The notes beneath the pieces were generated by a model, which was not told the origin of the DNA, did not search any database, and worked only from the letters and a program-made list of their open reading frames with translations. Position numbers and translations under genes: made by a program. This document shows, piece by piece, positions 8,311 to 17,610 of a stretch of 36,982 nt of DNA; position 1 is the first letter of the stretch; each line of letters starts with the position of its first letter. Source of the stretch: Methylocystis sp. (GTDB lineage: Bacteria; Pseudomonadota; Alphaproteobacteria; Rhizobiales; Beijerinckiaceae); the NCBI GenBank assembly GCA_024506175.1, contig JAMBEQ010000062.1, positions 1-36,982 of the forward strand, written 5' to 3'.

Positions 8311-8943
8311 ATGCGTGATCCGATCGAGGTTTACAACCAGTATCTCATTCCGCAGGTGATCGAAAATACGTCGCGCGGCGAGCGCGGCTTCGACATCTAT
8401 TCGCGCCTGCTGCGCGAGCGGATCATCTTCCTGACCGGGCCGGTCGAAGACCATATGGCCTCGGTCATCATCGCCCAGCTCCTCTTCCTGGAATCGAAAA
8501 ATCCGAAGAAGGAAATCTCTCTCTACATCAACTCGCCGGGCGGCGTGGTGACGGCGGGGCTCGCCATTTACGACACCATGCAATTCATTAAGCCCAAGGT
8601 CTCGACGCTCTGTGTCGGCCAGGCGGCGTCGATGGGCTCGCTCCTGCTCTGCGCCGGCGAGGCCGGCCTGCGCTTCGCGCTGCCCAACGCTCGCGTCATG
8701 CTGCATCAGCCTTCGGGCGGCTTCCAGGGCCAGGCGTCCGACATTCAGCGTCACGCCGAGGACATTCTGAAGGTCAAGAAGCGCCTGAACGATATCTATG
8801 TCCGCCACACCAGCAAGGACTACGACACGATCGAGCGCACGCTCGATCGTGATCACTTCATGTCGGCGGAAGAGGCGAAATCGTTCGGCATCGTCGATAG
8901 CGTGCAGGAGAGGCGCTCTGAGGACGAGACGGAAGCAAAGTAA
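8311..8943 (+). CDS. clpP: ATP-dependent Clp protease proteolytic subunit
   Basis: 210 residues, normal for the family. The serine-protease triad is present: Ser107 in QAASMGS, His132 in MLHQPSGG and Asp181 in LDRDHFMS. ClpP forms a double heptameric barrel and degrades proteins fed by ClpX or ClpA. The ATG at 8311 is preferred over the upstream in-frame start because AGGAAGG lies about 7 bases before it and the resulting [14 protein letters not shown] is the usual alphaproteobacterial N-terminus, with little or no propeptide. It follows tig as usual, but clpX is not next; pccA takes its place, so this locus departs from the common tig-clpP-clpX-lon order. Confidence 0.97.
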   Translation: MRDPIEVYNQYLIPQVIENTSRGERGFDIYSRLLRERIIFLTGPVEDHMASVIIAQLLFLESKNPKKEISLYINSPGGVVTAGLAIYDTMQFIKPKVSTLCVGQAASMGSLLLCAGEAGLRFALPNARVMLHQPSGGFQGQASDIQRHAEDILKVKKRLNDIYVRHTSKDYDTIERTLDRDHFMSAEEAKSFGIVDSVQERRSEDETEAK

Positions 8944-9014
8944 CGAGGTCTCGCGCGCTTTTCGCTCGCATGGAATCATGCGGGCGACAAGAAATCACGC
9001 AAAATCAGAGGTCT

Positions 9015-9064
9015 GGAGCACATTCTTGTCGTAAAAGTCTATCAACTTTTGCGGCATGCGCTCC
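9015..9064 (-). repeat. 50-base palindromic repeat, copy 1
   Basis: On the minus strand the element reads GGAGCGCATGCCGCAAAAGT, then a GACTTTT-containing second half ending GTGCTCC. It is an imperfect palindrome (CAAAAGT/ACTTTT core). A second copy in opposite orientation lies at 11247-11295 and matches at about four of five bases. The pair brackets pccA. Confidence 0.7.
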
Positions 9065-9145
9065 AAGGGAGAAGGCGCGGCAGGCTCTCGAAAAGAAGAG
9101 TGGCTGCGCCGTTGCGCCAAGGACAAAAGGGCAATCGGGGATCGC

Positions 9146-11155
<2,010 letters not shown>

Positions 11156-11246
11156 GTCCTTCAGCAATCGACTGAGCAAAGCGCTGCCTCCCGGGGCCGC
11201 GTTTTTGTTTGCGCACACGAAACCGCGCATCGTGACCGCGCCTTTA

Positions 11247-11295
11247 GAGAGCATTCCGCAAAAGTTGACGGACTTTTGCGAGAAGAATGCGCTCC
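11247..11295 (+). repeat. 49-base palindromic repeat, copy 2, at the 5' edge of a small gene
   Basis: The sequence starts GAGAGCATTCCGCAAAAGTT and ends AAGAATGCGCTCC; it is the same element as 9015-9064, inverted. It lies in an open frame continuous with the downstream small gene, and would encode SIPQKLTDFCEKNALR if translation began upstream of it. Confidence 0.7.
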
Positions 11296-11309
11296 GCATC
11301 ATTGCGACC

Positions 11310-11558
11310 ATGCAAAGCGGGAAGGTCGATCCCGCCCAATTCGTCGATAGCCTTTCGGCGCAAATTCAGCTTAGCTTATCCGTGATCGTCGAAGAGCTTT
11401 CCGCCAAAGGGACCGTAAAAGACGTGGCGTTCCGGGGCGTTGGTCCTGTGGGCGGCGATGTCTACGACGTGGCGTTCGAGAATGAAAATGCAGAATGGCG
11501 CATCGGCCTCGCGCCGGATGGCAAAATCAGGTTCTTGTTCTGGCAGTCGATCCCCTGA
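11310..11558 (+). CDS. Small hypothetical protein
   Basis: About 82 residues from the ATG at 11310. I do not recognise a family. An N-terminal amphipathic helix is followed by alternating hydrophobic residues suggesting a beta-rich half (DVAFRGVGPVGGDVYDVAF, then WRIGLAPDGKIRFLFW), a pattern seen in small secreted or nuclear-transport-factor-like folds. No signal peptide is obvious in this form. The frame stays open upstream to a TTG at 11205 through the palindromic repeat, so a longer protein with a repeat-derived N-terminus is possible. No good ribosome site marks either start. It lies 154 bases after pccA. Confidence 0.45.
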   Translation: MQSGKVDPAQFVDSLSAQIQLSLSVIVEELSAKGTVKDVAFRGVGPVGGDVYDVAFENENAEWRIGLAPDGKIRFLFWQSIP

Positions 11559-11601
11559 CGGAAGGGAGGCCAAATCGGCCGAAAGACCGATGGCGGAGGC
11601 G

Positions 11602-11663
11602 TCTCCACCCGTCCCTGCATCCGCGGGGCCACCCTCCCCACAAAGGGAGGGATAATTCACGCC
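11602..11663 (-). repeat. Dispersed palindromic intergenic repeat, copy B
   Basis: On the minus strand it reads GGCGTGAATTATCCCTCCC and continues through GTGGGGAGGG, GGCCCCGCGG and ACGGGTGGAG, matching copy A at 7938-8003 over most of its length. It lies in the gap between the small hypothetical gene and the MucR-like gene, whose stop codon is 24 bases away. Confidence 0.7.
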
Positions 11664-11686
11664 AAGGCTTCAACCCGATTGTCCTG

Positions 11687-12145
11687 CTAGGCGCTTGCCC
11701 TCAGCTTGCGGCCGGCGCGGGCTGGAGCCGCCTTCTTGCGCGCCTGACCGAGACCCATCTGCTTGGCGAGGTCCGAGCGCTGCGCGGCATAGTTCGGCGC
11801 TACCATGGGATAGTCCGGAGGGAGGCCCCATTTGGCCCGATACTGGTCGGGCGTCATGCCCAATGCCGCCAGATGCCGCCTCAACGATTTGAACTTCTTT
11901 CCATCGTCGAGGCAGATGAGATAATCCGGCGTGATCGATTTGCGGACCGGGACGGCAGGCTCGGGCTTTTCCTCGACGACCGGCGCCGTCGCCGCGCCTG
12001 ACGCGAGGCGACGCAAAGCTGCGTCGACAGAAGCGATCAGTCCCGGCAGCTCCGCAACGGGCAGCGAATTGTGAGAGACGAAAGCTGCGACAATGCCTGC
12101 GGCCAGTTCGACAGTATTCTGGTCTTCTGAATTGGGCGTCTGCAA
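11687..12145 (-). CDS. MucR/Ros-family transcriptional regulator
   Basis: 152 residues. The C-terminal half is the Ros/MucR zinc-finger DNA-binding domain: CLDDGKKFKSLRRHL followed by MTPDQYRAKWGLPPDYPMVA and a basic tail. MucR proteins are nucleoid-like regulators of exopolysaccharide, motility and symbiosis genes that bind AT-rich sites. Of the usual four zinc-ligand positions, Cys, Asp and the first His are present; the second His is replaced in HLAALGMT. Ros-type proteins lacking some ligands can still fold, so loss of DNA binding is not implied. There is no ATG: the start is a TTG at 12145 with a strong GGAGG 8 bases upstream. Monocistronic. Confidence 0.9.
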   Translation of the reverse strand: MQTPNSEDQNTVELAAGIVAAFVSHNSLPVAELPGLIASVDAALRRLASGAATAPVVEEKPEPAVPVRKSITPDYLICLDDGKKFKSLRRHLAALGMTPDQYRAKWGLPPDYPMVAPNYAAQRSDLAKQMGLGQARKKAAPARAGRKLRASA

Positions 12146-12303
12146 GAGCGGTTCCTCCGCACGAATCTGCTTTACTACTAGTCCCGCAGCATTCGCGCGT
12201 CGAGCTGGGCGGTCAACTTATTTTTTCTTAATTGCCGTTGCGCGCCAAACCGCGACCCGAACCGGTTTCGTGCGTTGTCGTTATGCACCGGTCCTTCCGG
12301 AAG

Positions 12304-13377
12304 TTAGGGAAAAACGCGAGTCACATGGCCCATCTTGCGGCCGGGGCGGCTTTCTTTCTTGCCGTAGAGATGCAGGCAAGCGCCATCATCAGCCAGAATC
12401 TCCGCCCATTTGTCGGCGTCGGCGCCGATGAGATTGCGCATGACGACCTGGCTTCCGTGCCGTCGCGTGGCCCCCAGCGGCATGCCGGCGATCGCGCGCA
12501 TGTGCTGTTCGAATTGTGAGGTGACCGCGCCGTCGAGCGTCCAATGGCCGGAGTTATGCACGCGCGGCGCAATTTCATTAACGATGAGCCGCTCGCCCTG
12601 CGCCTCCGGCACCACGAACATTTCCACGGCGATGACGCCGACATAATCAGCCGCCTCGGCGATGCGCCGCGTCATGTCGATCGCCGCTTGCGCCGTCTCG
12701 TCGGCGATGGCGGCGGGGGCGATAGTCGTCGCAAGAATATGATGCTCATGCACATTCTCGCAAATGTCATAGGCGCGGAAATCGCCGTCGAGCCCGCGCG
12801 CCGCGACGACGGAGACTTCCTTCGAGAAAGGCACGAAGCCTTCGAGAATCGCGGGAACTGCGCCGAGAGACGCGAGCGCCTGCGTCAGGTCGACGCCTTC
12901 GCCGATCCGCGCCTGGCCCTTGCCGTCATAGCCGAAGCGCCGTGTTTTAAGGATCGCGGGGCGGCCGAGCCGGGCGACGGCGCGCGCAAGCGAATCAACG
13001 TCGCAGACATCGACGAAGTCTGCCGTGGCGACGCCCAGCCCGCGCATGAACTGCTTCTCGATCAGCCGGTCTTGCGTAAGCGCTAGGACCTTCGGATTCG
13101 GCCGCACGGGCCGATGCGCTTCGAGAACCTCGGCGGTGCGAGCGGGAACGTTCTCGAATTCATAGGTGACGACGTCGACGGATTCCGCGAAAGCGGCGAG
13201 CGCCGCTTCGTCGAGGAAATCGGCGCAGGTGCGCGCGGCGCAGACGTCGAAAGCCGGATCGTCGGCGACCGGCGAGAAGACATGCGATTTGAGGCCGAGC
13301 CGCGCTCCGGCCGTGGCCAGCATGCGGGCGAGCTGTCCGCCGCCGAGAATGCCGACGGTCGCGCCGGGTTTCAGCAT
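12304..13377 (-). CDS. purK: 5-(carboxyamino)imidazole ribonucleotide synthase
   Basis: 357 residues of the ATP-grasp superfamily. The N-terminal Rossmann-like signature GILGGGQLARML is followed by the ATP-grasp core (PAILKTRRFGYDGKGQ) and the metal/ATP-binding segment with NEIAPRVHNSGHWT. The enzyme carboxylates AIR with ATP and bicarbonate to give N5-CAIR, which PurE then rearranges, in purine synthesis. The ATG at 13377 begins 2 bases after the purE stop; an in-frame TTG at 13383 would overlap it by 4 bases. Either way the two are translationally linked. A complete gene. Confidence 0.97.
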   Translation of the reverse strand: MLKPGATVGILGGGQLARMLATAGARLGLKSHVFSPVADDPAFDVCAARTCADFLDEAALAAFAESVDVVTYEFENVPARTAEVLEAHRPVRPNPKVLALTQDRLIEKQFMRGLGVATADFVDVCDVDSLARAVARLGRPAILKTRRFGYDGKGQARIGEGVDLTQALASLGAVPAILEGFVPFSKEVSVVAARGLDGDFRAYDICENVHEHHILATTIAPAAIADETAQAAIDMTRRIAEAADYVGVIAVEMFVVPEAQGERLIVNEIAPRVHNSGHWTLDGAVTSQFEQHMRAIAGMPLGATRRHGSQVVMRNLIGADADKWAEILADDGACLHLYGKKESRPGRKMGHVTRVFP

Positions 13378-13379
13378 GT

Positions 13380-13880
13380 TCAAGCCTCGTCCTTCGGCGT
13401 CTCTGCGACGCCTGCGGTCTGTTTGGCGCGGAAGGCGGCAAGCCGCGCGGCAAGCGCCTTGTCATTCAACGCGAGAATCGAGGCGGCGAGGATCGCGGCG
13501 TTAATTGCGCCGGCCTTGCCGATGGCCAGCGTCCCGACCGGCACGCCGCCCGGCATCTGTACGATGGAAAGAAGTGAGTCCACGCCTTTGAGCGCCTGGG
13601 ATTCAATTGGGACGCCGAGCACGGGGAGGTTGGTCAGAGAGGCGGTCATGCCGGGCAGATGCGCCGCCCCGCCGGCGCCGGCGATAATGACTTCGAAGCC
13701 TGCCATCTCGGCGCCCTTGGCGAAGGCGACGAGCCGGTCGGGGGTGCGATGGGCGGAGACGATCCGCGCGTCGCAGCCGACGTCGAGCGAGGCGAGCGTC
13801 TCGACGGTGTGACGCATCGTCGCCCAATCGGACTGAGACCCCATAATGACCGCGACAGGCGTTTTCGGCTTCGCCACTTT
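13380..13880 (-). CDS. purE: N5-carboxyaminoimidazole ribonucleotide mutase
   Basis: About 166 residues, the class I length. Signature segments are [16 protein letters not shown] and [11 protein letters not shown], where the His and Ser residues shape the active site. It converts N5-CAIR to CAIR directly after PurK, and the two genes form a purE-purK operon. No ATG is in the right place. The GTG at 13880 gives the family's typical N-terminus ([15 protein letters not shown]) with GGAA about 10 bases upstream. A GTG at 13913 would add 11 residues and cannot be excluded. Confidence 0.95.
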   Translation of the reverse strand, partial: KVAKPKTPVAVIMGSQSDWATMRHTVETLASLDVGCDARIVSAHRTPDRLVAFAKGAEMAGFEVIIAGAGGAAHLPGMTASLTNLPVLGVPIESQALKGVDSLLSIVQMPGGVPVGTLAIGKAGAINAAILAASILALNDKALAARLAAFRAKQTAGVAETPKDEA

Positions 13881-14098
13881 GAGATTTCCATTGGCTCGAG
13901 CGTGGGAAGCCACGCCCCATAGACGATAGGGGGCCGGGACGCAAGGCGGGGCGCCTCCGCGCGCCGCGCGCCTGCGCGTTGAAAGCCGCGTTCCCGACCG
14001 AATTATCCATTGGGCCCGGATCCCGCCGCCTTCGGGTGTCTCCTAGCCGTCGCCTTTCGCGTGCATCAATGCCCACGCCCCCTGGTCGATCGGAGCTT

Positions 14099-15259
14099 AT
14101 GGTCTTGGAGAAGAAAGTTGGCGGGGGCGGGTTCGCCAAGCCCGCTCCCGAAATCGGCAATCCGGTGACAAATCGTCCCGAGGATCCGCGCTTTCAGCCA
14201 CCGCCTTCTGCAGCGGGCGATCTCGCCCTGTCGTTGGAAGCCATTCTGCCCGGCGTGACCGAAGAATGCGAAGCGGCTGGCGGGCTGGCGTTTCACGCGG
14301 TGGGCGACACAGGCGGGATCCACGGCAACGAAACGCAAAACGCGGTCGCCACCGCGATGCAGGATCAGATCGCGAGAGGGGCGTCGCGGGAGCGGCCGAG
14401 ATTCCTTTTCCATCTGGGCGACGTCGTCTATCTGAACGGCGAAAGCAGCCAGTATGTCGCGCAATTCTACGAGCCCTACCAATATTACGACGCCCCGATC
14501 TTCGCCATTCCTGGCAATCACGACGGAGAAATTGCAGCGGAAACGCTAGATGGGCGCGAGCAAGAATCGTCGCTGCTTGCATTCATGGAGAACTTTTGCA
14601 GCCCTGAGCCGAAGCGATTTTTCAAGCATCGGCCAACGATGACGCAGCCGCACTGTTACTGGATTCTCGAAGCGCCGTTCATCCATGTCGTTGGACTTTA
14701 TTCGAACATAGACGGACAGCTCGACCGGCGCGGGGAGCGCCGCCAGCAGGATTGGCTCGTCGAGAGATTGCGAGCTGCCCCGCGCGATAAATGGCTCGTC
14801 GTCGCGGCTCACCATCCCTGCTTTTCGCTCGACGAGACCCACGGCGGCTATGTCGAAATCGTGTCGGCGATGGACGCCGCCTTCGCCGCCGCGGCGCGCG
14901 CGCCCGATCTCGTGCTGGCGGGGCACGTGCACTCCTATCAGAGGTTTTCCCGAGACTTCATGGCGAAATCGACGCCTTACATCGTCGCCGGCGCGGGCGG
15001 ATTCGCCAATTCCTCCCGTTCGCTTCACAAGCTGCAAAGGGGACTGGTCGTGGACCGCCTTCCTTTCGAGACGACTTTGCCGGCGGTGCGGCTCGAAGCT
15101 TTCGACGTGATGAACGCTGGCTTCCTGCGTTTTACCGCCGGTCCAGAGGCGCTCACGGCGGATTACTTCACCGTTTCATTCGACGACCCTGCCATCGTTT
15201 CCGACGCGCCGTGGGATTCCATCACGGTGGTCGATCGCGCCGCCATGAAGACCGCGTAG
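14099..15259 (+). CDS. Calcineurin-like metallophosphoesterase
   Basis: About 386 residues. The conserved dinuclear-metal motifs occur in order: AVGDTGG, LGDVVYLNG, PGNHDGE, AHHPCFS and AGHVHSYQRF. This is the pattern of purple-acid-phosphatase-like phosphoesterases. Substrate is unknown; nucleotides, phosphoproteins or phospholipids are all precedented. No convincing signal peptide is present, so a cytoplasmic location is likely. The ATG at 14099 is chosen for the GGAG 6 bases upstream; the frame is open further back, to 13979, but without ribosome sites. It diverges from purE. Confidence 0.88.
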   Translation: MVLEKKVGGGGFAKPAPEIGNPVTNRPEDPRFQPPPSAAGDLALSLEAILPGVTEECEAAGGLAFHAVGDTGGIHGNETQNAVATAMQDQIARGASRERPRFLFHLGDVVYLNGESSQYVAQFYEPYQYYDAPIFAIPGNHDGEIAAETLDGREQESSLLAFMENFCSPEPKRFFKHRPTMTQPHCYWILEAPFIHVVGLYSNIDGQLDRRGERRQQDWLVERLRAAPRDKWLVVAAHHPCFSLDETHGGYVEIVSAMDAAFAAAARAPDLVLAGHVHSYQRFSRDFMAKSTPYIVAGAGGFANSSRSLHKLQRGLVVDRLPFETTLPAVRLEAFDVMNAGFLRFTAGPEALTADYFTVSFDDPAIVSDAPWDSITVVDRAAMKTA

Positions 15260-15748
15260 ATCACGTCCAAGACGTCCTGCCTTGAGCTGAGGAGCCTGTT
15301 CGACCGCCATAATAACGAACGGGTCTTGGCCTATCTAGGCAAATGGGAGCGCTTGGAGGGGGTGCGCTTCCTGGGAGTGAGCGCCATGGGCTTTGTTGGG
15401 AGTTTGGTTACAGCCGCCCTTCCGGCGCGCGCAACGAAGCGCCGAGACCTTCTGGATTGGTTTGCGGTCAGCGCGCGGTCCCAAGGCGTTTTCGCATGCT
15501 CGGAGATCAGCAAGGGGCTCGCGGTTGTCACGGTTGGCGACATGATCGTCGCAGACGAGATAGGCGAGCTCGTCATTGTTCTGGCGATGGCGATGACAAT
15601 GGGGAAGCTTCTCGGGCAGGCCCAAGCCGGGACCAGGCATCGCGCCGCTCACTTGGGCTCGGTTCCCCATTGCCATAGAGATCAGATCAGCCCGATGATC
15701 AGGGCGGAGACGAAGGGCGACTCGCGCCACACGCGATGATTATCCCGT
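15260..15748. other. 489-base gap with no recognisable gene
   Basis: Both strands contain open frames of about 130 codons (15326-15739 on plus, 15335-15730 on minus). Neither resembles a family I know, and neither shows a good start or clear codon bias. On the plus strand the frame is open from 15260 without an ATG and encodes protein-like text (RSLFDRHNNERVLAYLG). This may be an eroded gene. Confidence 0.4.
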
Positions 15749-16447
15749 TTACTTGCACTCCTGCGCCACGCGGGCGAGGGCGTCCGAGAGGCCCTTGAGC
15801 GCATAGGTGTCGGTGGTCGAGGTGCCTTTGACCGATGAGGCCTTGATCACCAGCTTCGACCCGCCGCGCAGCGCGCCGACAAATTCCTTCTCCTTGGCCT
15901 GATCCTTCACCCAGGCGTTCGTGCCTTTGGTGATCAGCTCCCAATCGTCGCCGTCGATCGCCGCGGTCGCCGCCGAGCCGTCCTTGGTCGGGTAGCCGAG
16001 GTTGACCGCCACCTCGTTACGCACGCCCTCGCCGGGGCGAGAGGAGATGAAGATGTAAGCGGAGGTGTCTTTTAGCTTGGCCTTGGGCTCACGGTTCTTG
16101 GGCTGGCCAAGCGCGTAGCAGGTCCTGCTCTTGCCGCTCTCCGCCAGATAGGCCCCCCATTCGCCGAAGGTCGCGAGCTGTTCGGGCTTGCCGGCGCCGC
16201 CATTTTTATCGGCCTTGCCGTTCTTTTTGCCCTTCTTGTCGCCGGACTCGCTTTTGGTCTCGTCCGGGGCGGTTGCTTCGTCCGCGGGCTTTTCTTTCTT
16301 CGACGCCGCCGGCTTCCCTTTGGCGAGAGCCGGGGCGGAGGCGGTCGCAAAGGCCGCCAAAAGCGCAAGGGCGAGGGCGAGCGACAGGCCGAGATAAGCG
16401 GGCGCGCGCCAGGCGAAAAGAGACGGGAGCGACGATTCGTTCGACAT
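15749..16447 (-). CDS. Exported IalB-like (invasion-associated locus B) protein
   Basis: About 232 residues from the ATG at 16447. An N-terminal hydrophobic stretch (LGLSLALALALLAAFATA) ending near APALA fits a Sec signal peptide or anchor. A Lys/Glu-rich low-complexity linker of about 55 residues follows, then an IalB-like domain starting at FGEWGAYLAESGKSRTCYALGQP and ending VAQECK, with the two cysteines able to form the disulfide usual for the family. IalB proteins are periplasmic or envelope proteins of Hyphomicrobiales; the name comes from Bartonella erythrocyte invasion, but the role in free-living species is unclear. It lies 52 bases upstream of nothing related; ubiG is upstream on the same strand. 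Confidence 0.8.
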   Translation of the reverse strand: MSNESSLPSLFAWRAPAYLGLSLALALALLAAFATASAPALAKGKPAASKKEKPADEATAPDETKSESGDKKGKKNGKADKNGGAGKPEQLATFGEWGAYLAESGKSRTCYALGQPKNREPKAKLKDTSAYIFISSRPGEGVRNEVAVNLGYPTKDGSAATAAIDGDDWELITKGTNAWVKDQAKEKEFVGALRGGSKLVIKASSVKGTSTTDTYALKGLSDALARVAQECK

Positions 16448-16499
16448 CGCGTGTAGTCTACTGAGCGCCCGGAACGCAAACAAGACTATTTCCAGCGCC

Positions 16500-17270
16500 T
16501 TACCCCTCCTTCTTGGCGGCCATGAGATAGTTCACGTCGGTGTCGTGGCTTTTGCGCCAGCTCCGGGTAAAGGGCTGGAAGGTCATGCCGGCGCGGTCGA
16601 TCTCGCGCGTGCCGGCCCGGCGCAGCCAGGCGGAGAGCTCGTCGGGGCGGATGAATTTATCGTGGTCATGCGTGCCCTTTGGCACCCAGCCCAGCACATA
16701 TTCGGCGCCCAGAATGGCGAACACATAGCTCTTCATCGTGCGGTCGATCGTGGCGAGGAAGAGCAAGCCGCCCGGCTTCACGAGCCGGGAAAGCATTTGG
16801 ATGAATTCTCTCGGCCCCTCGACATGCTCGATCACTTCGAGCGCCGCCACGGCGTCGAATTGCTCGCCCGTCTCGGCGAGCGCCTCGGCGGTGATGTTCC
16901 GGTAGTCGATCGAAAGGGCCGTCTTCTCGGCGTGGCGGCTCGCGACGGCGATGTTGTTCGGCGCGGGGTCTATCCCCGTCACCTGCGCGCCGAGCGCCGC
17001 CAGAGATTCGCTCAGAATGCCGCCGCCGCAGCCGATGTCGGCGATGCGCACGCCCTCGAGCGGCCGGTCGGGCGATTCGTTCAGCGCGCTCTTGTCCTTG
17101 AGCAGAAACCGGCGGATGTGATCGCGGATGTAGGTGACGCGGATGGGATTGATGTCATGGAGGATTCCCATCTTCCCCGTTTTGTCCCACCACAGGTCGC
17201 CGAGGCGGTTGAAGCGCGCGACGTCCTCGGGATTGACGCTGGCGGAGTGGGGGGCGGCGTGTTCGGACAA
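16500..17270 (-). CDS. ubiG: Ubiquinone biosynthesis O-methyltransferase
   Basis: About 256 residues. The class I SAM-binding motif ADIGCGGGILSESLA, the acidic post-motif TGIDPAPNNIAVA, EVIEHV and the UbiG-specific N-terminus (DVARFNRLGDLWWDKTGKMGILHDINPIR) and C-terminus (VPKGTHDHDKFIRPDEL) are all present. It performs both O-methylations in ubiquinone synthesis. The start is proposed as the TTG at 17270, which gives MSEHAAPHSASVNPEDVARF with GAGG about 6 bases upstream. The alternative ATG at 17348 lies inside an intergenic repeat unit and would add a 26-residue repeat-derived leader, which is unlikely to be real. Confidence 0.95.
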   Translation of the reverse strand: MSEHAAPHSASVNPEDVARFNRLGDLWWDKTGKMGILHDINPIRVTYIRDHIRRFLLKDKSALNESPDRPLEGVRIADIGCGGGILSESLAALGAQVTGIDPAPNNIAVASRHAEKTALSIDYRNITAEALAETGEQFDAVAALEVIEHVEGPREFIQMLSRLVKPGGLLFLATIDRTMKSYVFAILGAEYVLGWVPKGTHDHDKFIRPDELSAWLRRAGTREIDRAGMTFQPFTRSWRKSHDTDVNYLMAAKKEG

Positions 17271-17310
17271 GGGGGCCTCGCAGTTGGTCTTACAGTTTTT
17301 CGTCGCTGCC

Positions 17311-17422
17311 CATGCTTCGAGACGCGCCCTATGGGCGCTCCTCAGCATGAGGACATGACGACCCGAGAAAAGGTCTCCTCATCCTGAGGAGCCGCCGGAC
17401 GGCGGCGTCTCGAAGGACGAGG
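17311..17422. repeat. Pair of inverted palindromic units (BIME-like element)
   Basis: Unit 1 (17311-17352) and unit 2 (17377-17422) are inverted copies of one another: each contains CTTCGAGACG, a variable hairpin loop and CTCCTCAG.ATGAGG. A second pair of the same family is at 24013-24132. The ATG at 17348 that extends ubiG is inside unit 1. Confidence 0.8.
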
Positions 17423-17533
17423 AGGCCTTTTCTCGGCTGCCCCTAATTTGGGGCGGCCCAGCCGCCGTTGACAGGGCAGCAGGCTCAGTCACATATACGC
17501 CCGCTTTTCGCGATGCGCGAGCGCGCGGCGTGA

Positions 17534-17595
17534 CAGTAGGCAGTCGGCCATAGGCAGTCGACCGCTTCCGCCGACTGCCCATTCCAACTGCCTAA
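17534..17595. repeat. Short GGCAGTCG repeat cluster before lysC
   Basis: GGCAGTCGGC (17539-17548) is inverted perfectly as GCCGACTGCC (17570-17579), with a further direct copy of TAGGCAGTCG at 17551-17560 and AACTGCCTA at 17586-17594. It lies just upstream of the lysC start and may be a dispersed repeat or a leader hairpin. Confidence 0.55.
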
Positions 17596-17610
17596 GACCG
17601 ATACGCCTCT

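Noticed and set aside
11156-11215. Possible terminator after pccA with a T-run at 11202-11206
   Set aside because: The stem that can be drawn before the T-run is only about four pairs and is separated from it, so it was not listed.
15326-15739. 137-codon plus-strand frame in the 489-base gap
   Set aside because: It starts at TTG without a ribosome site, has weak codon bias and competes with a similar frame on the other strand. It is recorded as unexplained sequence rather than as a gene.
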